DNA of 64,000 bases from positions 1 through 64,000 of the IMG/VR virus record IMGVR_UViG_3300047172_000080; one strand, written 5' to 3'. The notes below the pieces were generated by a model. It searched no databases, was not told where the DNA came from, and was given only the letters and a program-made list of their open reading frames with translations. The stretch's first letter is position 1; each line of letters begins with the position of its first letter. Positions 1 through 8,488 of this stretch are shown here, piece after piece. Source of the DNA: a virus. The position numbers and the translations under genes are program-made.

Positions 1-154
1 CTAATTCACTAATATTGATACATTGTTCAAATTTATCAGATACTAAAAATATAGGTTGTTCTTTTACTGATGAATCATATCGAATAACAGGAGTTCCTTT
101 ATCTACTAAACACACTTGAATTCTAGGGCCTTGTGATTTTTTAATTTTCGCCAT
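1..154 (-). CDS. Partial hypothetical protein, C-terminus outside window
   Basis: The reading frame opens with ATG at 154 and stays open to the window edge, giving 51 codons of the N-terminus (begins MAKIKKSQGPRIQVCLVDKG). Its start overlaps the end of the upstream helicase gene by 14 bases, which is typical translational coupling here. I see no recognisable motif; it is probably a small soluble protein. The rest lies outside the window. Confidence 0.6.
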   Translation of the reverse strand, partial: MAKIKKSQGPRIQVCLVDKGTPVIRYDSSVKEQPIFLVSDKFEQCINISEL

Positions 155-1598
155 ATTTCTCCCATTCTATTTCATCAATTCGATCAATTATCTTTACTGG
201 CCAACCTTGACTCTCGTATATCTCTTTTCTTTTCTTACTCATATTCTCAAGTGTCTCGTCCTGTTGGTCCCATATGTCCACAAGTACGAAATGCGTTTTA
301 GGCTCTACACCTAATTGCTCTCTTACATCATCTTTAAGAATACGATTACCACGAAATGCTTCCTGTAACATTTCAATTTTACTACTTCCACCCGCAGCTT
401 GGACAACTACTCTGCAGTTCTGTGAATTAAACCCTGCTTTTAATGCATTAGTCGCACAAAGATATTGAAATTCATTATTTACAAAACCATCAATAATCTT
501 ATCTTGTTCTTTCGGCTTTAATGCAAATTCTTTAATACCTGCTTTGTTTGATTCACGGTGTACCCACTTTGTACCTTCTGGTAAATAAGGCATAAGAGGT
601 ATCAAATGATTCTTGATCTCATTAACAAATATCAACGTTTGCCATTTGTTAGGTACGGCTTTACAAATCTTACCTATTAACTCATTTCGAGTAGCGTTCT
701 TTCTGATGCCATATTTAAGCTTTCTATCGATATCCCCCGACATAGGTAGACTAGTTGGCATTCTGAGCATGTAAACTATTCCAGGCACTACAGCACCCAT
801 ATCTAAACCTTCCTCGTAATCAATATCTACCAAAGGTTCACCAAAGATACCTTTGAGTACTTTCTCAGATTTAGAAAATAATCCTTCATCTGTAGCTGTA
901 TAACCAAATATTCTATATGGTTTAATCTGCCCAAAGATTTGTTGAATCTTATCCCCTGTAGAACCTTGCAATTCATCAACTAGTAATAACTGGCATTTTT
1001 CTAAGGCACAATTTTGTAATGACGCAAAAGTAGTAATAGTGATATCAGGACTTAAATCATGCATTCCACCACCCATCATACCTATATGTTTATCGGGAAA
1101 TAATTCCTTAAAATCTTTAAAGGTCTTTCGGGTAACTTCCTTATAAGGAATTGCTAGAATAGTATTTAAACTATTCCAAGCAGCATAAGTCATAGCTTGT
1201 ACAAAGGTTTTTCCAAATGCCCCAATGGCTTTGAAAGTACCACTTTCTTTTTCACCTGCTGTTAAGAACTTAATAATAGGGTCTACTTGATAATCTCTTA
1301 ATCCTACTCGTTGTACCGCTTCCCAATCAATAGGAGGCATTACAGTTCTTCTGTCGTCTATTGTACAAACATCTAAATTCTTTTCAATTAATGTTATAAT
1401 CTTCTTAAAAAACCCTTGAAGAGTATATATTCCTCCCGAACCATCTAAACTATACAATAATAGTTTCTGAAAATCATCTACTTTTTTAAAATTCTTAAGA
1501 ACAAATCCTCTTTTAGTATATTGGAGGTAGTTTGTAATATAAGGAGGAGCAGGGCTAATCCATAACCCCGCATCCCCTCTAATAACGTTAATTTTCAT
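141..1598 (-). CDS. SF2 DNA/RNA helicase (DEAD/DEAH-like, UvsW-type role possible)
   Basis: The 485-residue protein has the superfamily 2 helicase motif series in order. A P-loop GAFGKT lies near residue 127, a Walker B of the form LLLVDELQG follows (DELQ instead of DEAH), then a motif III-like GYTAT and a motif VI-like QEAFRGNR in the second RecA domain. About 100 N-terminal residues precede the ATPase core and end in RDYQ, which resembles a Q-motif-type lead-in. T4 UvsW is a family precedent for phage SF2 enzymes in recombination and replication restart; assigning that role is inference, supported by the nearby Rad50/Mre11-like genes. It overlaps its neighbours by a few bases on both sides. 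Confidence 0.85.
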   Translation of the reverse strand: MKINVIRGDAGLWISPAPPYITNYLQYTKRGFVLKNFKKVDDFQKLLLYSLDGSGGIYTLQGFFKKIITLIEKNLDVCTIDDRRTVMPPIDWEAVQRVGLRDYQVDPIIKFLTAGEKESGTFKAIGAFGKTFVQAMTYAAWNSLNTILAIPYKEVTRKTFKDFKELFPDKHIGMMGGGMHDLSPDITITTFASLQNCALEKCQLLLVDELQGSTGDKIQQIFGQIKPYRIFGYTATDEGLFSKSEKVLKGIFGEPLVDIDYEEGLDMGAVVPGIVYMLRMPTSLPMSGDIDRKLKYGIRKNATRNELIGKICKAVPNKWQTLIFVNEIKNHLIPLMPYLPEGTKWVHRESNKAGIKEFALKPKEQDKIIDGFVNNEFQYLCATNALKAGFNSQNCRVVVQAAGGSSKIEMLQEAFRGNRILKDDVREQLGVEPKTHFVLVDIWDQQDETLENMSKKRKEIYESQGWPVKIIDRIDEIEWEKYGEN

Positions 1599-1798
1599 TA
1601 TAGCTTATCAGCTGTAATCTGTTTTTCTATACTGGAAATTAAATCACTAGCTCTATTGGCATAATGAGACCAATCTGTAGATTCATATTGTGATTTAATA
1701 TTTTGAGTCATACTATTTATCTTCCTATATTCAGATTCAGCTAATTTCAAGGCATCTAATAATGTCGCTAAGTCTTCATAAGTCAAATCAAGATTCAT
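1598..1798 (-). CDS. Small hypothetical helical protein
   Basis: This 66-residue, mostly helical protein (MNLDLTYEDLATLLDALKLA...) has no family I recognise. Its stop overlaps the helicase ATG as TAATG, so the two are probably translationally coupled. Charged heptad-like spacing suggests a helical hairpin; function is unknown. Confidence 0.6.
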   Translation of the reverse strand: MNLDLTYEDLATLLDALKLAESEYRKINSMTQNIKSQYESTDWSHYANRASDLISSIEKQITADKL

Positions 1799-1955
1799 TA
1801 GTTTCTATTTTTGTTTTATTAAGAATTTCTTTTAGCTTATTACTATAATTACCAAAAAATTCTAAAGACTCCATACCGCCTGGATCTTTAATATACCAAT
1901 ATAAGGCTTTATTATATAAAGCTTTTTCTTGTTCAGTTAAATCGTTAAAAGCCAT
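1788..1955 (-). CDS. Small hypothetical protein (55 aa)
   Basis: A 55-residue frame runs from ATG at 1955 to TGA at 1788 (MAFNDLTEQEKALYNKAL...). It fills the gap between the flanking genes exactly, overlapping the upstream gene by 11 bases and the downstream one by 11. That packing is the main evidence it is real. No motif is recognised. Confidence 0.55.
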   Translation of the reverse strand: MAFNDLTEQEKALYNKALYWYIKDPGGMESLEFFGNYSNKLKEILNKTKIETNES

Positions 1956-2166
1956 AATCTAAATTTGTATTACTTTCCAAGATTTGTTGACATCTCATGT
2001 CTTCAATTATCTCTTCAGCTAGCTGTTCTATACCTAGACTTTTGAGTTTATTAAAATGATAAGATTTACCATTCAAATCAATATCTACTAAATGAGAAAT
2101 AGAATAGTAAGGAGATCGTTTAATCCACATTACCAAATCTTCCTTACATTCAGATAGCGACTTCAT
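1945..2166 (-). CDS. Hypothetical protein
   Basis: This 73-residue protein (MKSLSECKEDLVMWIKRSPYY...) has no recognised domain. It overlaps the upstream gene by 17 bases and the 55-residue gene downstream by 11 bases, so it belongs to the same minus-strand operon. Confidence 0.6.
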   Translation of the reverse strand: MKSLSECKEDLVMWIKRSPYYSISHLVDIDLNGKSYHFNKLKSLGIEQLAEEIIEDMRCQQILESNTNLDYGF

Positions 2167-2401
2167 AATCGGATTCTGTAATAGTATTTATAATTTTTTC
2201 AGCGACACCTTTTGGAGTTACATCTTTAAAAATTGCTCCAATACTGTTCATAATCTTTCCTGCTAACTCATTAGGAGATAATCGAGTCATATCTCCCTTT
2301 CTAAGATTTATCACTGCTCCTCTAAACCCACTCTTCGCTTTATTTGCCTTATACCAAATTTCTAGTTGTTCTATATTATTCATATTTATCTTTCTTTTCA
2401 T
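2150..2401 (-). CDS. Hypothetical protein
   Basis: An 83-residue protein of unknown family. A second in-frame ATG at codon 7 (MNNIEQLEIW) could be the true start. The first start overlaps the preceding 59-residue gene by 26 bases; the second would overlap by only 8. Confidence 0.55.
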   Translation of the reverse strand: MKRKINMNNIEQLEIWYKANKAKSGFRGAVINLRKGDMTRLSPNELAGKIMNSIGAIFKDVTPKGVAEKIINTITESDYEVAI

Positions 2402-2555
2402 TAAACACGATCAGTAAATCGATAACAGATTCAAAAATAGAAGACCATTTAATAATGTGTTTCTTAGGTACTTCTGTGGAATCCGTCGCTTCCTTGGCTA
2501 TATGATCTACTTTGGTTTTTGCCTTTTTTAATTTTAACGCTTGGTTTTTGTTCAC
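2376..2555 (-). CDS. Small hypothetical protein with GTG start
   Basis: A 59-residue frame fills the gap after the Rad50-like gene. It starts with GTG at 2555, overlapping the Rad50 stop as TAGTG, and ends at TAA 2376. The product begins with a lysine-rich stretch (VNKNQALKLKKAKTKV) and has a hydrophobic C-terminal helix. The coupling and the lack of any other gene in the gap support it; no function can be named. Confidence 0.45.
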   Translation of the reverse strand: MNKNQALKLKKAKTKVDHIAKEATDSTEVPKKHIIKWSSIFESVIDLLIVFNEKKDKYE

Positions 2556-4627
2556 TACGATACACCTAAATCAATTACATTATCTACATATTCCGCTAAC
2601 CTCTCATCATGATCAACTATAAGAATTTGTTTTATTTGCTCTTTAGGAAAATTCCTAATCATTTCAAAATACACTTCCTTACTATTCTTATGAAAACCTG
2701 TTGATCCTTCATCTATTATAATCATTCCAAAATTCTGTGCAAAAAGTTGAAGAAGAGCCAACCTTAAACACAGACCTATCATTTGTTCCTGCCCACCACT
2801 GACTTTAGGTAATAGATAACCCTTTGAATCAGTGACATCTATACCAAAAGAATCATTAATCGTAACCATATAAGGTAGATTAAATTTATTCAAATTATCC
2901 AACAAGTAATCAGTGACTACTGCTGTATATCTTTGAATAACTTTTCTACTAAATTGGTTAATATGAAAAGCATCATAAAGAGCTAACAAGATTTTTTCAA
3001 AACTATCTCTTTTATCATTCTTTGCTTTATTAACACTAGTGTTTTCAAAACGTTGAGTAAGATTATTAATCTCTCCTTTCACCGCATAGACTTTATTATT
3101 AATCAGCTGCTTTTCTTCTAGCTTTAATTTAAAGCTGACTTGTGCATTTTCCAATGCTTGCAACCAAGCAGGTAAATTAACCGTATCTCCAAATTGATGC
3201 TTTAAGTTATCAATCATTTGATCAATTGAAGTTAACTTTTGTTTTTTATTAACTTCCTTAGATTTATGATCTGTTAAATTACTGGTTAAAGAATTAAGTT
3301 TAGCTTCAACTTCTCGAAGCATACTTTGCTCTTCTTCACTATATACTAAATCTTCTAATCCTATTAATTGATTTTCAATTAAAGATCTATCATTATGTAA
3401 CTTAGTAAACTTATCTTTAGTTACTTTTAATGGTTCTATCTTATTAGCAAAAACTATTTGTTCAGCTAAAACTTTATTATATCTGTCCGTCTTGGTTTCT
3501 AATTCTGTTTTGATACCATTCATTAAAAATACAATATCTTCTATTGTATGATTACAAGTAGGGCAATTACACTTACCTTCAAATTTTGAATACTTAGAAT
3601 ATCTTGTTTTTAATTCAGTAATTTCGTTACTTAACTGATAAGCTTCGCCCTGTAACCCTTTATAAACTTCCTCTACTGCGGCTAATCTGGTAAGGGTAAT
3701 TTCAATATCTATAGTAGCTAATTCAGCAACTATATTAGCTAATTTGTCTTGTAAACTGGTACGTTGTTCAATTTTAGTTTTAATTCTATCATTTTCTAAA
3801 ATTTGATTACAGATATCCGAGATTGAAAAAGGTTGATTTTTAATCTCTTCTTCAATTTTTTCTATTTCTGTTTTAAGTACTTGATACTCATTTTCTACAG
3901 TCTTACGTTCAATTTGATATTCAGCTATTTTTTGATTATTAATGATAGCTTGCTTTATCTCGTTAATTTGAATCGTAGCTGCTTCATATTTATCAATCGT
4001 AACATCGTTATAAACTTCTAATTCTGTACTTAGGTTAAGAAAATCAATTGTCTTAAGACGATGCTCTTCTTGTAAATGGACTAAATCCTCTACAGGATAA
4101 GGAGGAGGCAATTTTTTGATATAATCCACCCATATAATATTTCTAAGTTTCTCTGTGTCAGGTACTAAAAATATTTTTTGGAACGCACTTGTTCTAGTAG
4201 CTACATCACCAGTAAATAATAAAGGAATCTGCCCTTGCTTAGCTATAATAACATTTTCGAATATTTCAGGATTAATTTGAAGTAAGTCCTTCCACATTTC
4301 AAGAACATCAGCTGCTTTCTTTTTTTTACCTTGCTCTCCATAGTTCAAAATAACCTTACTACTGTCTAAATGACGTTCTATGGTGCCTTGGACACCATTA
4401 AGCTCAAACGTAGCCTCTACATATCCTGTAGCCTCACCAAGGGTTATTACTTGTTCTTTATTCTTGGCGTCTACCTTACCAGTAAAGGCAAATTGGATAG
4501 CTTCCACAATAGAACTCTTGCCTACCCCATTAGCAGGACCAATAATAGCTGTTACGCCACTATTAAAATCAAAATCCCTGTGCTTGTGTATTCTGAAGTT
4601 TCTAAGCTTAAGCTTAAGTAATTGCAT
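2555..4627 (-). CDS. SbcC/Rad50-like recombination ATPase (T4 gp46-like)
   Basis: The 690-residue protein has the SMC/Rad50 layout. Walker A (GPANGVGKSS, residues 30-39) is at the N-terminus. Two long coiled-coil arms flank a zinc-hook motif CPTC near the middle, and the C-terminus carries an ABC signature (VSGGQEQM), Walker B (MIIIDEG) and a D-loop region. It is shorter than bacterial SbcC (about 1,000 residues) and close to phage gp46-type proteins. With the Mre11-like gene two positions upstream it should form the MR complex that processes DNA ends in recombination and host-DNA degradation. Motifs are seen directly; the role is by family. Confidence 0.93.
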   Translation of the reverse strand: MQLLKLKLRNFRIHKHRDFDFNSGVTAIIGPANGVGKSSIVEAIQFAFTGKVDAKNKEQVITLGEATGYVEATFELNGVQGTIERHLDSSKVILNYGEQGKKKKAADVLEMWKDLLQINPEIFENVIIAKQGQIPLLFTGDVATRTSAFQKIFLVPDTEKLRNIIWVDYIKKLPPPYPVEDLVHLQEEHRLKTIDFLNLSTELEVYNDVTIDKYEAATIQINEIKQAIINNQKIAEYQIERKTVENEYQVLKTEIEKIEEEIKNQPFSISDICNQILENDRIKTKIEQRTSLQDKLANIVAELATIDIEITLTRLAAVEEVYKGLQGEAYQLSNEITELKTRYSKYSKFEGKCNCPTCNHTIEDIVFLMNGIKTELETKTDRYNKVLAEQIVFANKIEPLKVTKDKFTKLHNDRSLIENQLIGLEDLVYSEEEQSMLREVEAKLNSLTSNLTDHKSKEVNKKQKLTSIDQMIDNLKHQFGDTVNLPAWLQALENAQVSFKLKLEEKQLINNKVYAVKGEINNLTQRFENTSVNKAKNDKRDSFEKILLALYDAFHINQFSRKVIQRYTAVVTDYLLDNLNKFNLPYMVTINDSFGIDVTDSKGYLLPKVSGGQEQMIGLCLRLALLQLFAQNFGMIIIDEGSTGFHKNSKEVYFEMIRNFPKEQIKQILIVDHDERLAEYVDNVIDLGVS

Positions 4628-4632
4628 TAAAT

Positions 4633-4812
4633 TTATTTAATCGTTTTTCCTACTGAGGGTAATTTATGGATTTCATCTGTTACTAGATTACGTAACGTAG
4701 CTTCAATACGATCAAGAAACTCAGGACTTACCCTACTAAAGGTATGTGCTTTATTTTCTTCTGCAACTGATAATGCTAATCCCTTAACTGCTTTGCGATT
4801 TAAAAGGCTCAT
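4633..4812 (-). CDS. Small basic protein, possible nucleic-acid binder (59 aa)
   Basis: ATG at 4812 to TAA at 4633 encodes 59 residues, ending just before the Rad50-like start. The C-terminal half (FSRVSPEFLDRIEATLRN, then HKLPSVGKTIK) is one amphipathic helix followed by a basic PSVGKT tail. This pattern is common in small phage proteins and is loosely reminiscent of histone-fold helices. The position between rad50 and mre11 suggests a DNA-metabolism role, but that is inference. Confidence 0.65.
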   Translation of the reverse strand: MSLLNRKAVKGLALSVAEENKAHTFSRVSPEFLDRIEATLRNLVTDEIHKLPSVGKTIK

Positions 4813-4863
4813 AATTGTCTTCTTTCTTTGTTTTTTATAAAATAATTAAATACGTGGTACTTC

Positions 4864-5265
4864 TTACTCAACGACATAGAAATCTTTCCACGTCTTTCCA
4901 CCATCATGTGATCTTAGAACTTCAGCATTATTACCAAGTAAGCCTTCTACTGTTGTGTAGTTAACACTTCCTATTCCAAAGTTAATTCCATTTTTTTTAG
5001 AAATAGAAATTACAATAGAAATATCAGCATCCCTCCATCTTAGGAGTAAAGGTAAACCCTCTTTGATAAGTTCTTCCCAAGTAATCAATCTCTTAACAGG
5101 TTCTGGTTTAATTCTGTATTCTTGATGGTTAGATAGTGTATTAAAATTCAATATAGTAAGGTTAAAACTACTATCGCGCCACTGACTACCATGTAATACT
5201 TGTAATGTTTTACCTTCAGATACTTGTTTAAAAAGTTCTGCCCATTCTGCTAAACTATGTTTCAT
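4864..5265 (-). CDS. Hypothetical protein
   Basis: This 133-residue protein has an N-terminal segment resembling phage proteins that begin with a short helix and a strand pair ending in EYRIKPEP. The C-terminus (GGKTWKDFYVVE) is Trp-rich. It overlaps the Mre11-like gene by 4 bases (ATGA-type). It lies between the two MR-complex genes, but no function can be assigned. Confidence 0.6.
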   Translation of the reverse strand: MKHSLAEWAELFKQVSEGKTLQVLHGSQWRDSSFNLTILNFNTLSNHQEYRIKPEPVKRLITWEELIKEGLPLLLRWRDADISIVISISKKNGINFGIGSVNYTTVEGLLGNNAEVLRSHDGGKTWKDFYVVE

Positions 5266-6371
5266 GTTATATATGCTTTCTTTAAGTTATTTAAGATGTC
5301 TTTCGTATTGTTGTTAATTAAACTTTCTAATAATTCAATTCCTGTATCTCTAATTTCTTCTGTAAATGCCCCATTTTCTTTCAATACTAATTCCAATACT
5401 TCTGTTTGATTAGCTTCATTGGATATTTCTGACCTAATACTTATATTAGAATTTAATGTTTTATCTGTTGGGAGAATTGTCGTTCTTACAATAGCAAGGT
5501 CATATAAGAAACTAAAATCCAACAAGTTCTTATATAAGTGCTTATGATATCGTATTATATAAACAGGTTTTCTACCTTTCTTTTTAAAGCTATTCTTTAA
5601 AGCTTCTATCTCATTTTCTTTATTAAATAAAGGTAACGATTCTTCTGTAAGGCTAAATTCAAAGAAATCTCTTATTAATTCATAAGGCAATAATTCAACA
5701 TTTTCTCCATTATAATAAACATAATGTTTTTCTCGTATCTCATCTAAGGCTGTAACTCCTGTAGAGCCACAATAACCAAAGAATATATCACGAGGTTTAA
5801 TAATCTTATGAATACCAGAATGAATATCCCCAAAAACACAAGCCTTTAAATTAGGACATAACTTTATAACTTCATCCCAATCTACCGTAACTGTTTTCTT
5901 TTCTTCGCAAAAACCAAATAAACTTGGAATTTGAGTATGTAGAAAGATTGCTTCTACTGTATCTTTTTTATTAAAAATTTCAGCTAGAAACTGCTCTTTT
6001 ACAAAATCAGGATTATCATTATAAGCTATTCCTATAAACGTAGGTTCAATATTAATTTCTTTAAAATTAGCTATCTGCTCCCATGTAATATTATTAATTG
6101 CTTTACTGTGATCTCCACAGATAGCTAATGGAGTAATACCATTCTCGGATAATTTATCGTTTTGATTCTTAACAAAATCAATAGTTTCCTGATTTGGTTT
6201 ATTAGTCTCGAATAAATCACCTACGGAAATAAAATATTTAACCTTCAATTCAATAGCTTTATCAACAGCATTTGAATAATAATCAAATAAATCCTGTCTT
6301 AGTTCTGGTAAATTAAATAAAGCATCTTCTAAATGAGAATCACTGATTGCTAGAAATGTGTTATTTGACAT
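5262..6371 (-). CDS. SbcD/Mre11-like nuclease (T4 gp47-like)
   Basis: This 369-residue metallophosphoesterase carries the conserved Mre11 motif series: SDSH (D11, H13), VGDLFE (D52), CGDHS (H88, in place of GNHD), FLHTQ near residue 145, and GDIHSG near residue 182. These residues bind the two catalytic metals in the family. A C-terminal extension after residue 250 is the likely capping/Rad50-binding region. Together with the SbcC/Rad50-like protein it should act on double-strand DNA ends. The start overlaps the next upstream gene by 22 bases. Confidence 0.9.
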   Translation of the reverse strand: MSNNTFLAISDSHLEDALFNLPELRQDLFDYYSNAVDKAIELKVKYFISVGDLFETNKPNQETIDFVKNQNDKLSENGITPLAICGDHSKAINNITWEQIANFKEINIEPTFIGIAYNDNPDFVKEQFLAEIFNKKDTVEAIFLHTQIPSLFGFCEEKKTVTVDWDEVIKLCPNLKACVFGDIHSGIHKIIKPRDIFFGYCGSTGVTALDEIREKHYVYYNGENVELLPYELIRDFFEFSLTEESLPLFNKENEIEALKNSFKKKGRKPVYIIRYHKHLYKNLLDFSFLYDLAIVRTTILPTDKTLNSNISIRSEISNEANQTEVLELVLKENGAFTEEIRDTGIELLESLINNNTKDILNNLKKAYIT

Positions 6372-6649
6372 TTAGTTCTATCTGTAATAAGTCTATTAAT
6401 CTCTTCCTTTTCAAGGTTTAGGACTTCTTCTCTACTATCCGCATAAAACGTCTTACCGTTTTCAAAAATAGTAGCTACCCATTGTTGCTTTTCATTATCG
6501 AACTCCACTGAAGAAGCTCTTTCAACAGTGGATGTTCCAAGCTTAAGTCTTAGTTTATCCAAGACATCACAATGAAGACCTTTTACTTTACCTTGAGGAC
6601 TGATATAGAACTTATTAGATTTCCTGATGAAGGTCTTGTTCTCTGTCAT
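6350..6649 (-). CDS. Hypothetical protein
   Basis: A 99-residue protein, taking the ATG at 6649 (MTENKTFIRKSNK) as start because GAGG lies nine bases upstream; another ATG five codons earlier has no Shine-Dalgarno. It contains a basic N-terminal half and an internal DNEKQQWVATIFENGKTF strand pair. It overlaps the DUF2997-like gene. Function unknown. Confidence 0.55.
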   Translation of the reverse strand: MTENKTFIRKSNKFYISPQGKVKGLHCDVLDKLRLKLGTSTVERASSVEFDNEKQQWVATIFENGKTFYADSREEVLNLEKEEINRLITDRTKCQITHF

Positions 6650-6812
6650 CTTCGTAAGCCTCATTATAACGGCGTGAACTTTCGTTAGCTTGTCCTAATT
6701 TCTTTTCTATTTTGCGAGTAACTTCATCGCAAATAGAACCATATGATGTACCACCATCAATAGTGATTCCACCGCGAGTATTAATTAAAATTTTGTAACT
6801 TGCTCTCGCCAT
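6615..6812 (-). CDS. DUF2997-like small protein
   Basis: The 65-residue protein (start ATG 6812, AAGGA six bases upstream) has the DUF2997 pattern: a short beta-strand with a glycine turn (TIDGG), a GSICDEV segment, and a helix containing EKKLGQ. DUF2997 proteins commonly sit beside DUF1257 (Ycf35-like) proteins and a Ycf46-like AAA ATPase. Both of those families are encoded nearby, which strengthens the call. The biochemical role of the set is not established. The longer start at 6866 is probably not used. Confidence 0.6.
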   Translation of the reverse strand: MARASYKILINTRGGITIDGGTSYGSICDEVTRKIEKKLGQANESSRRYNEAYEDDREQDLHQEI

Positions 6813-6813
6813 A

Positions 6814-7008
6814 TTATTCCTTGTTTTTAGGGAGAATTGCGTATGCTGTTTGTGCTCCAAATACATCTATCCAAGGTGTTTCTGTACCTTGATGAGTTGC
6901 ATTTCTAATATTTTCCTTAACAGGTACACGCATTACTGTTGCACCGTATTCATCGTTTACATAAATAACATTATTTATGATATCGATATGGTCTACTTTT
7001 ATAATCAT
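6814..7008 (-). CDS. Hypothetical protein
   Basis: A 64-residue, beta-rich protein (MIIKVDHIDIINNVIYVNDE...) with no recognised motif. It overlaps the upstream gene by 4 bases, stops 2 bases before the DUF2997-like start, and is part of the same operon. Confidence 0.55.
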   Translation of the reverse strand: MIIKVDHIDIINNVIYVNDEYGATVMRVPVKENIRNATHQGTETPWIDVFGAQTAYAILPKNKE

Positions 7009-7229
7009 ATATAAGTATAACTAAAATCTTTATTGCTTAATGAAGATGAATCAAATTCTATTTTTGCCTCATGACCTTTAAGTGCCTGAGTATCATAAAT
7101 ATAAACTAATGTAGCTGTACCTACTAAACCTTTTATTTTTATATCCTTAACTCTTAACTCAGTCACTGGTGGGTCGTCTAAGTTATAAAAATAGTTATAT
7201 AGCCATTCCGAGATAGCTTTCTCATCCAT
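7005..7229 (-). CDS. Hypothetical protein
   Basis: A 74-residue acidic protein with alternating strand-like segments (ELRVKDIKIKGLVGTATLVY). No family recognised. It lies between the DUF1257-like and DUF2997-like genes and may be part of that cassette. Confidence 0.55.
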   Translation of the reverse strand: MDEKAISEWLYNYFYNLDDPPVTELRVKDIKIKGLVGTATLVYIYDTQALKGHEAKIEFDSSSLSNKDFSYTYI

Positions 7230-7250
7230 AAAATTAAACGATTTTAGAAT

Positions 7251-7640
7251 TTAACCTTGAGCGTATACTTCAAGTTCTATTGAACCATCTTCTAGAACAT
7301 TAGTATCATACTCTTCATCTTCTTCTTCTAGATGCTCATCAACAATATTTTTACTATATTGTTGTTTGAGCAGACCTAATTCAGCACCTAATTGTTGGGC
7401 AATAGAGGGATCATAAAAATCACCAAAGATTTTATATTGATCACCAATATGTTTGATACCTAGATCAAATTTTCCATTAGGATTAAACGCTACGTGGTCA
7501 TATTCTACATCACGTAATTCGTCATAGGTATAAGTACGAATCTTACCTGAAGATTTAAAAATCCATCCGAAAGATTCAAATGCTTTCTTTAATAGATCTA
7601 CATTATAAAACTGACTAACAATTTCAACTGTGTGGCTCAT
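7251..7640 (-). CDS. DUF1257 (Ycf35-like) protein
   Basis: The 129-residue protein starts MSHTVEIVSQFYNVDLLKKA followed by FESFGW, the characteristic DUF1257/Ycf35 opening. A middle strand region (FDLGIKHIGDQYKIFGDFY) and an acidic C-terminal tail follow. Members are known from plastids, cyanobacteria and large phages, often beside DUF2997 and a Ycf46-like AAA+ ATPase, as here. Family membership is recognised by pattern only; the molecular role of the family is uncertain. Confidence 0.7.
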   Translation of the reverse strand: MSHTVEIVSQFYNVDLLKKAFESFGWIFKSSGKIRTYTYDELRDVEYDHVAFNPNGKFDLGIKHIGDQYKIFGDFYDPSIAQQLGAELGLLKQQYSKNIVDEHLEEEDEEYDTNVLEDGSIELEVYAQG

Positions 7641-7644
7641 TTTT

Positions 7645-7935
7645 TTAATTGGTTATTTTAATTTTTGTCTGATCTTTTGCGGTTATGATTTCAATATAAT
7701 CAATATCTGGATAATAGCTAGTGAAATAATTTTGAACAATGTCCAATATATCACTCTTAGGATATTCTTTAAACTCTTCTTTTCCAAATATTTTCATCTT
7801 AACTGTATTATTTACAATACTGACAAAATCTCCTGGAATAACCTCGCATAGAGGCACTTCCATAAGAAGATTGCTCATATTATCATAAATCATCAACATG
7901 TCAAACGTGCTAGGGTATTCGATATCAACACTCAT
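7645..7935 (-). CDS. Hypothetical protein
   Basis: A 96-residue protein (MSVDIEYPSTFDMLMIYDNM...) with several predicted strands and a conserved-looking GDFVSIVNNTVKMKIFGKEE turn region, perhaps a small beta-barrel. It starts one base inside the previous gene's stop. No function assigned. Confidence 0.55.
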   Translation of the reverse strand: MSVDIEYPSTFDMLMIYDNMSNLLMEVPLCEVIPGDFVSIVNNTVKMKIFGKEEFKEYPKSDILDIVQNYFTSYYPDIDYIEIITAKDQTKIKITN

Positions 7936-8201
7936 TATGATTTAAATGTTATTGTCCAACTCTCATCAACAATTCCAATAAATTTACATTTTTTTAAATA
8001 AGTAGTATTTACATCGTCTAAAATAGCCATAGTATTGTCCTCGATATAAATAGCTTTATTTATGTCTAAAACTATTAACCTATCTGAGATAATTTCTTTT
8101 TCTATAGGTCTATAAATTCCTACTTTTTTGAGAGCTTCTTTATAAGTTATACTTGGTACGTCTGTTTTACAGTTTTCATTAATTACTTCAATAGTTAACA
8201 T
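7935..8201 (-). CDS. Hypothetical protein, distant relative of its upstream neighbour
   Basis: This 88-residue protein shares layout with the 97-residue protein just upstream: an N-terminal strand, a GIYRP segment, a DRLIVLD strand, and a C-terminal DESWTITF strand that matches DERLTITL. This suggests an old tandem duplication. The function is unknown. Confidence 0.55.
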   Translation of the reverse strand: MLTIEVINENCKTDVPSITYKEALKKVGIYRPIEKEIISDRLIVLDINKAIYIEDNTMAILDDVNTTYLKKCKFIGIVDESWTITFKS

Positions 8202-8488
8202 GGTTTCTCCATAAGTGTTATAGTTAACCTTTCATCAGCCTCTCTAAATTTCCAACTTTCCCAAATATTTTTATTTGATTTAATTAATTCACTATCAGCA
8301 CCTTCTATTATAAGATGTAATAAAGTACCAATTTTGTCCAAAATAATTAATCTTTGATTTTTATAACTTAGAAAATCTCCATTATAACTAATTAAATAAA
8401 CACCTGCTCCACGTTTAGGTTTAGTAATGTCGTCAATAGTAAGATTAGCCTCATTTTTACATGCTAATATCTTTGCAGTTACAATCAT
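8195..8488 (-). CDS. Hypothetical protein, possible paralogue of the next gene downstream
   Basis: A 97-residue protein with an N-terminal strand (MIVTAKILACK), a GVYLISY segment, QRLIILD, and a C-terminal DERLTITLMEK strand. The order of elements matches the neighbouring 88-residue gene. It overlaps the DUF3150-like gene by 4 bases. Function unknown. Confidence 0.55.
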   Translation of the reverse strand: MIVTAKILACKNEANLTIDDITKPKRGAGVYLISYNGDFLSYKNQRLIILDKIGTLLHLIIEGADSELIKSNKNIWESWKFREADERLTITLMEKPC

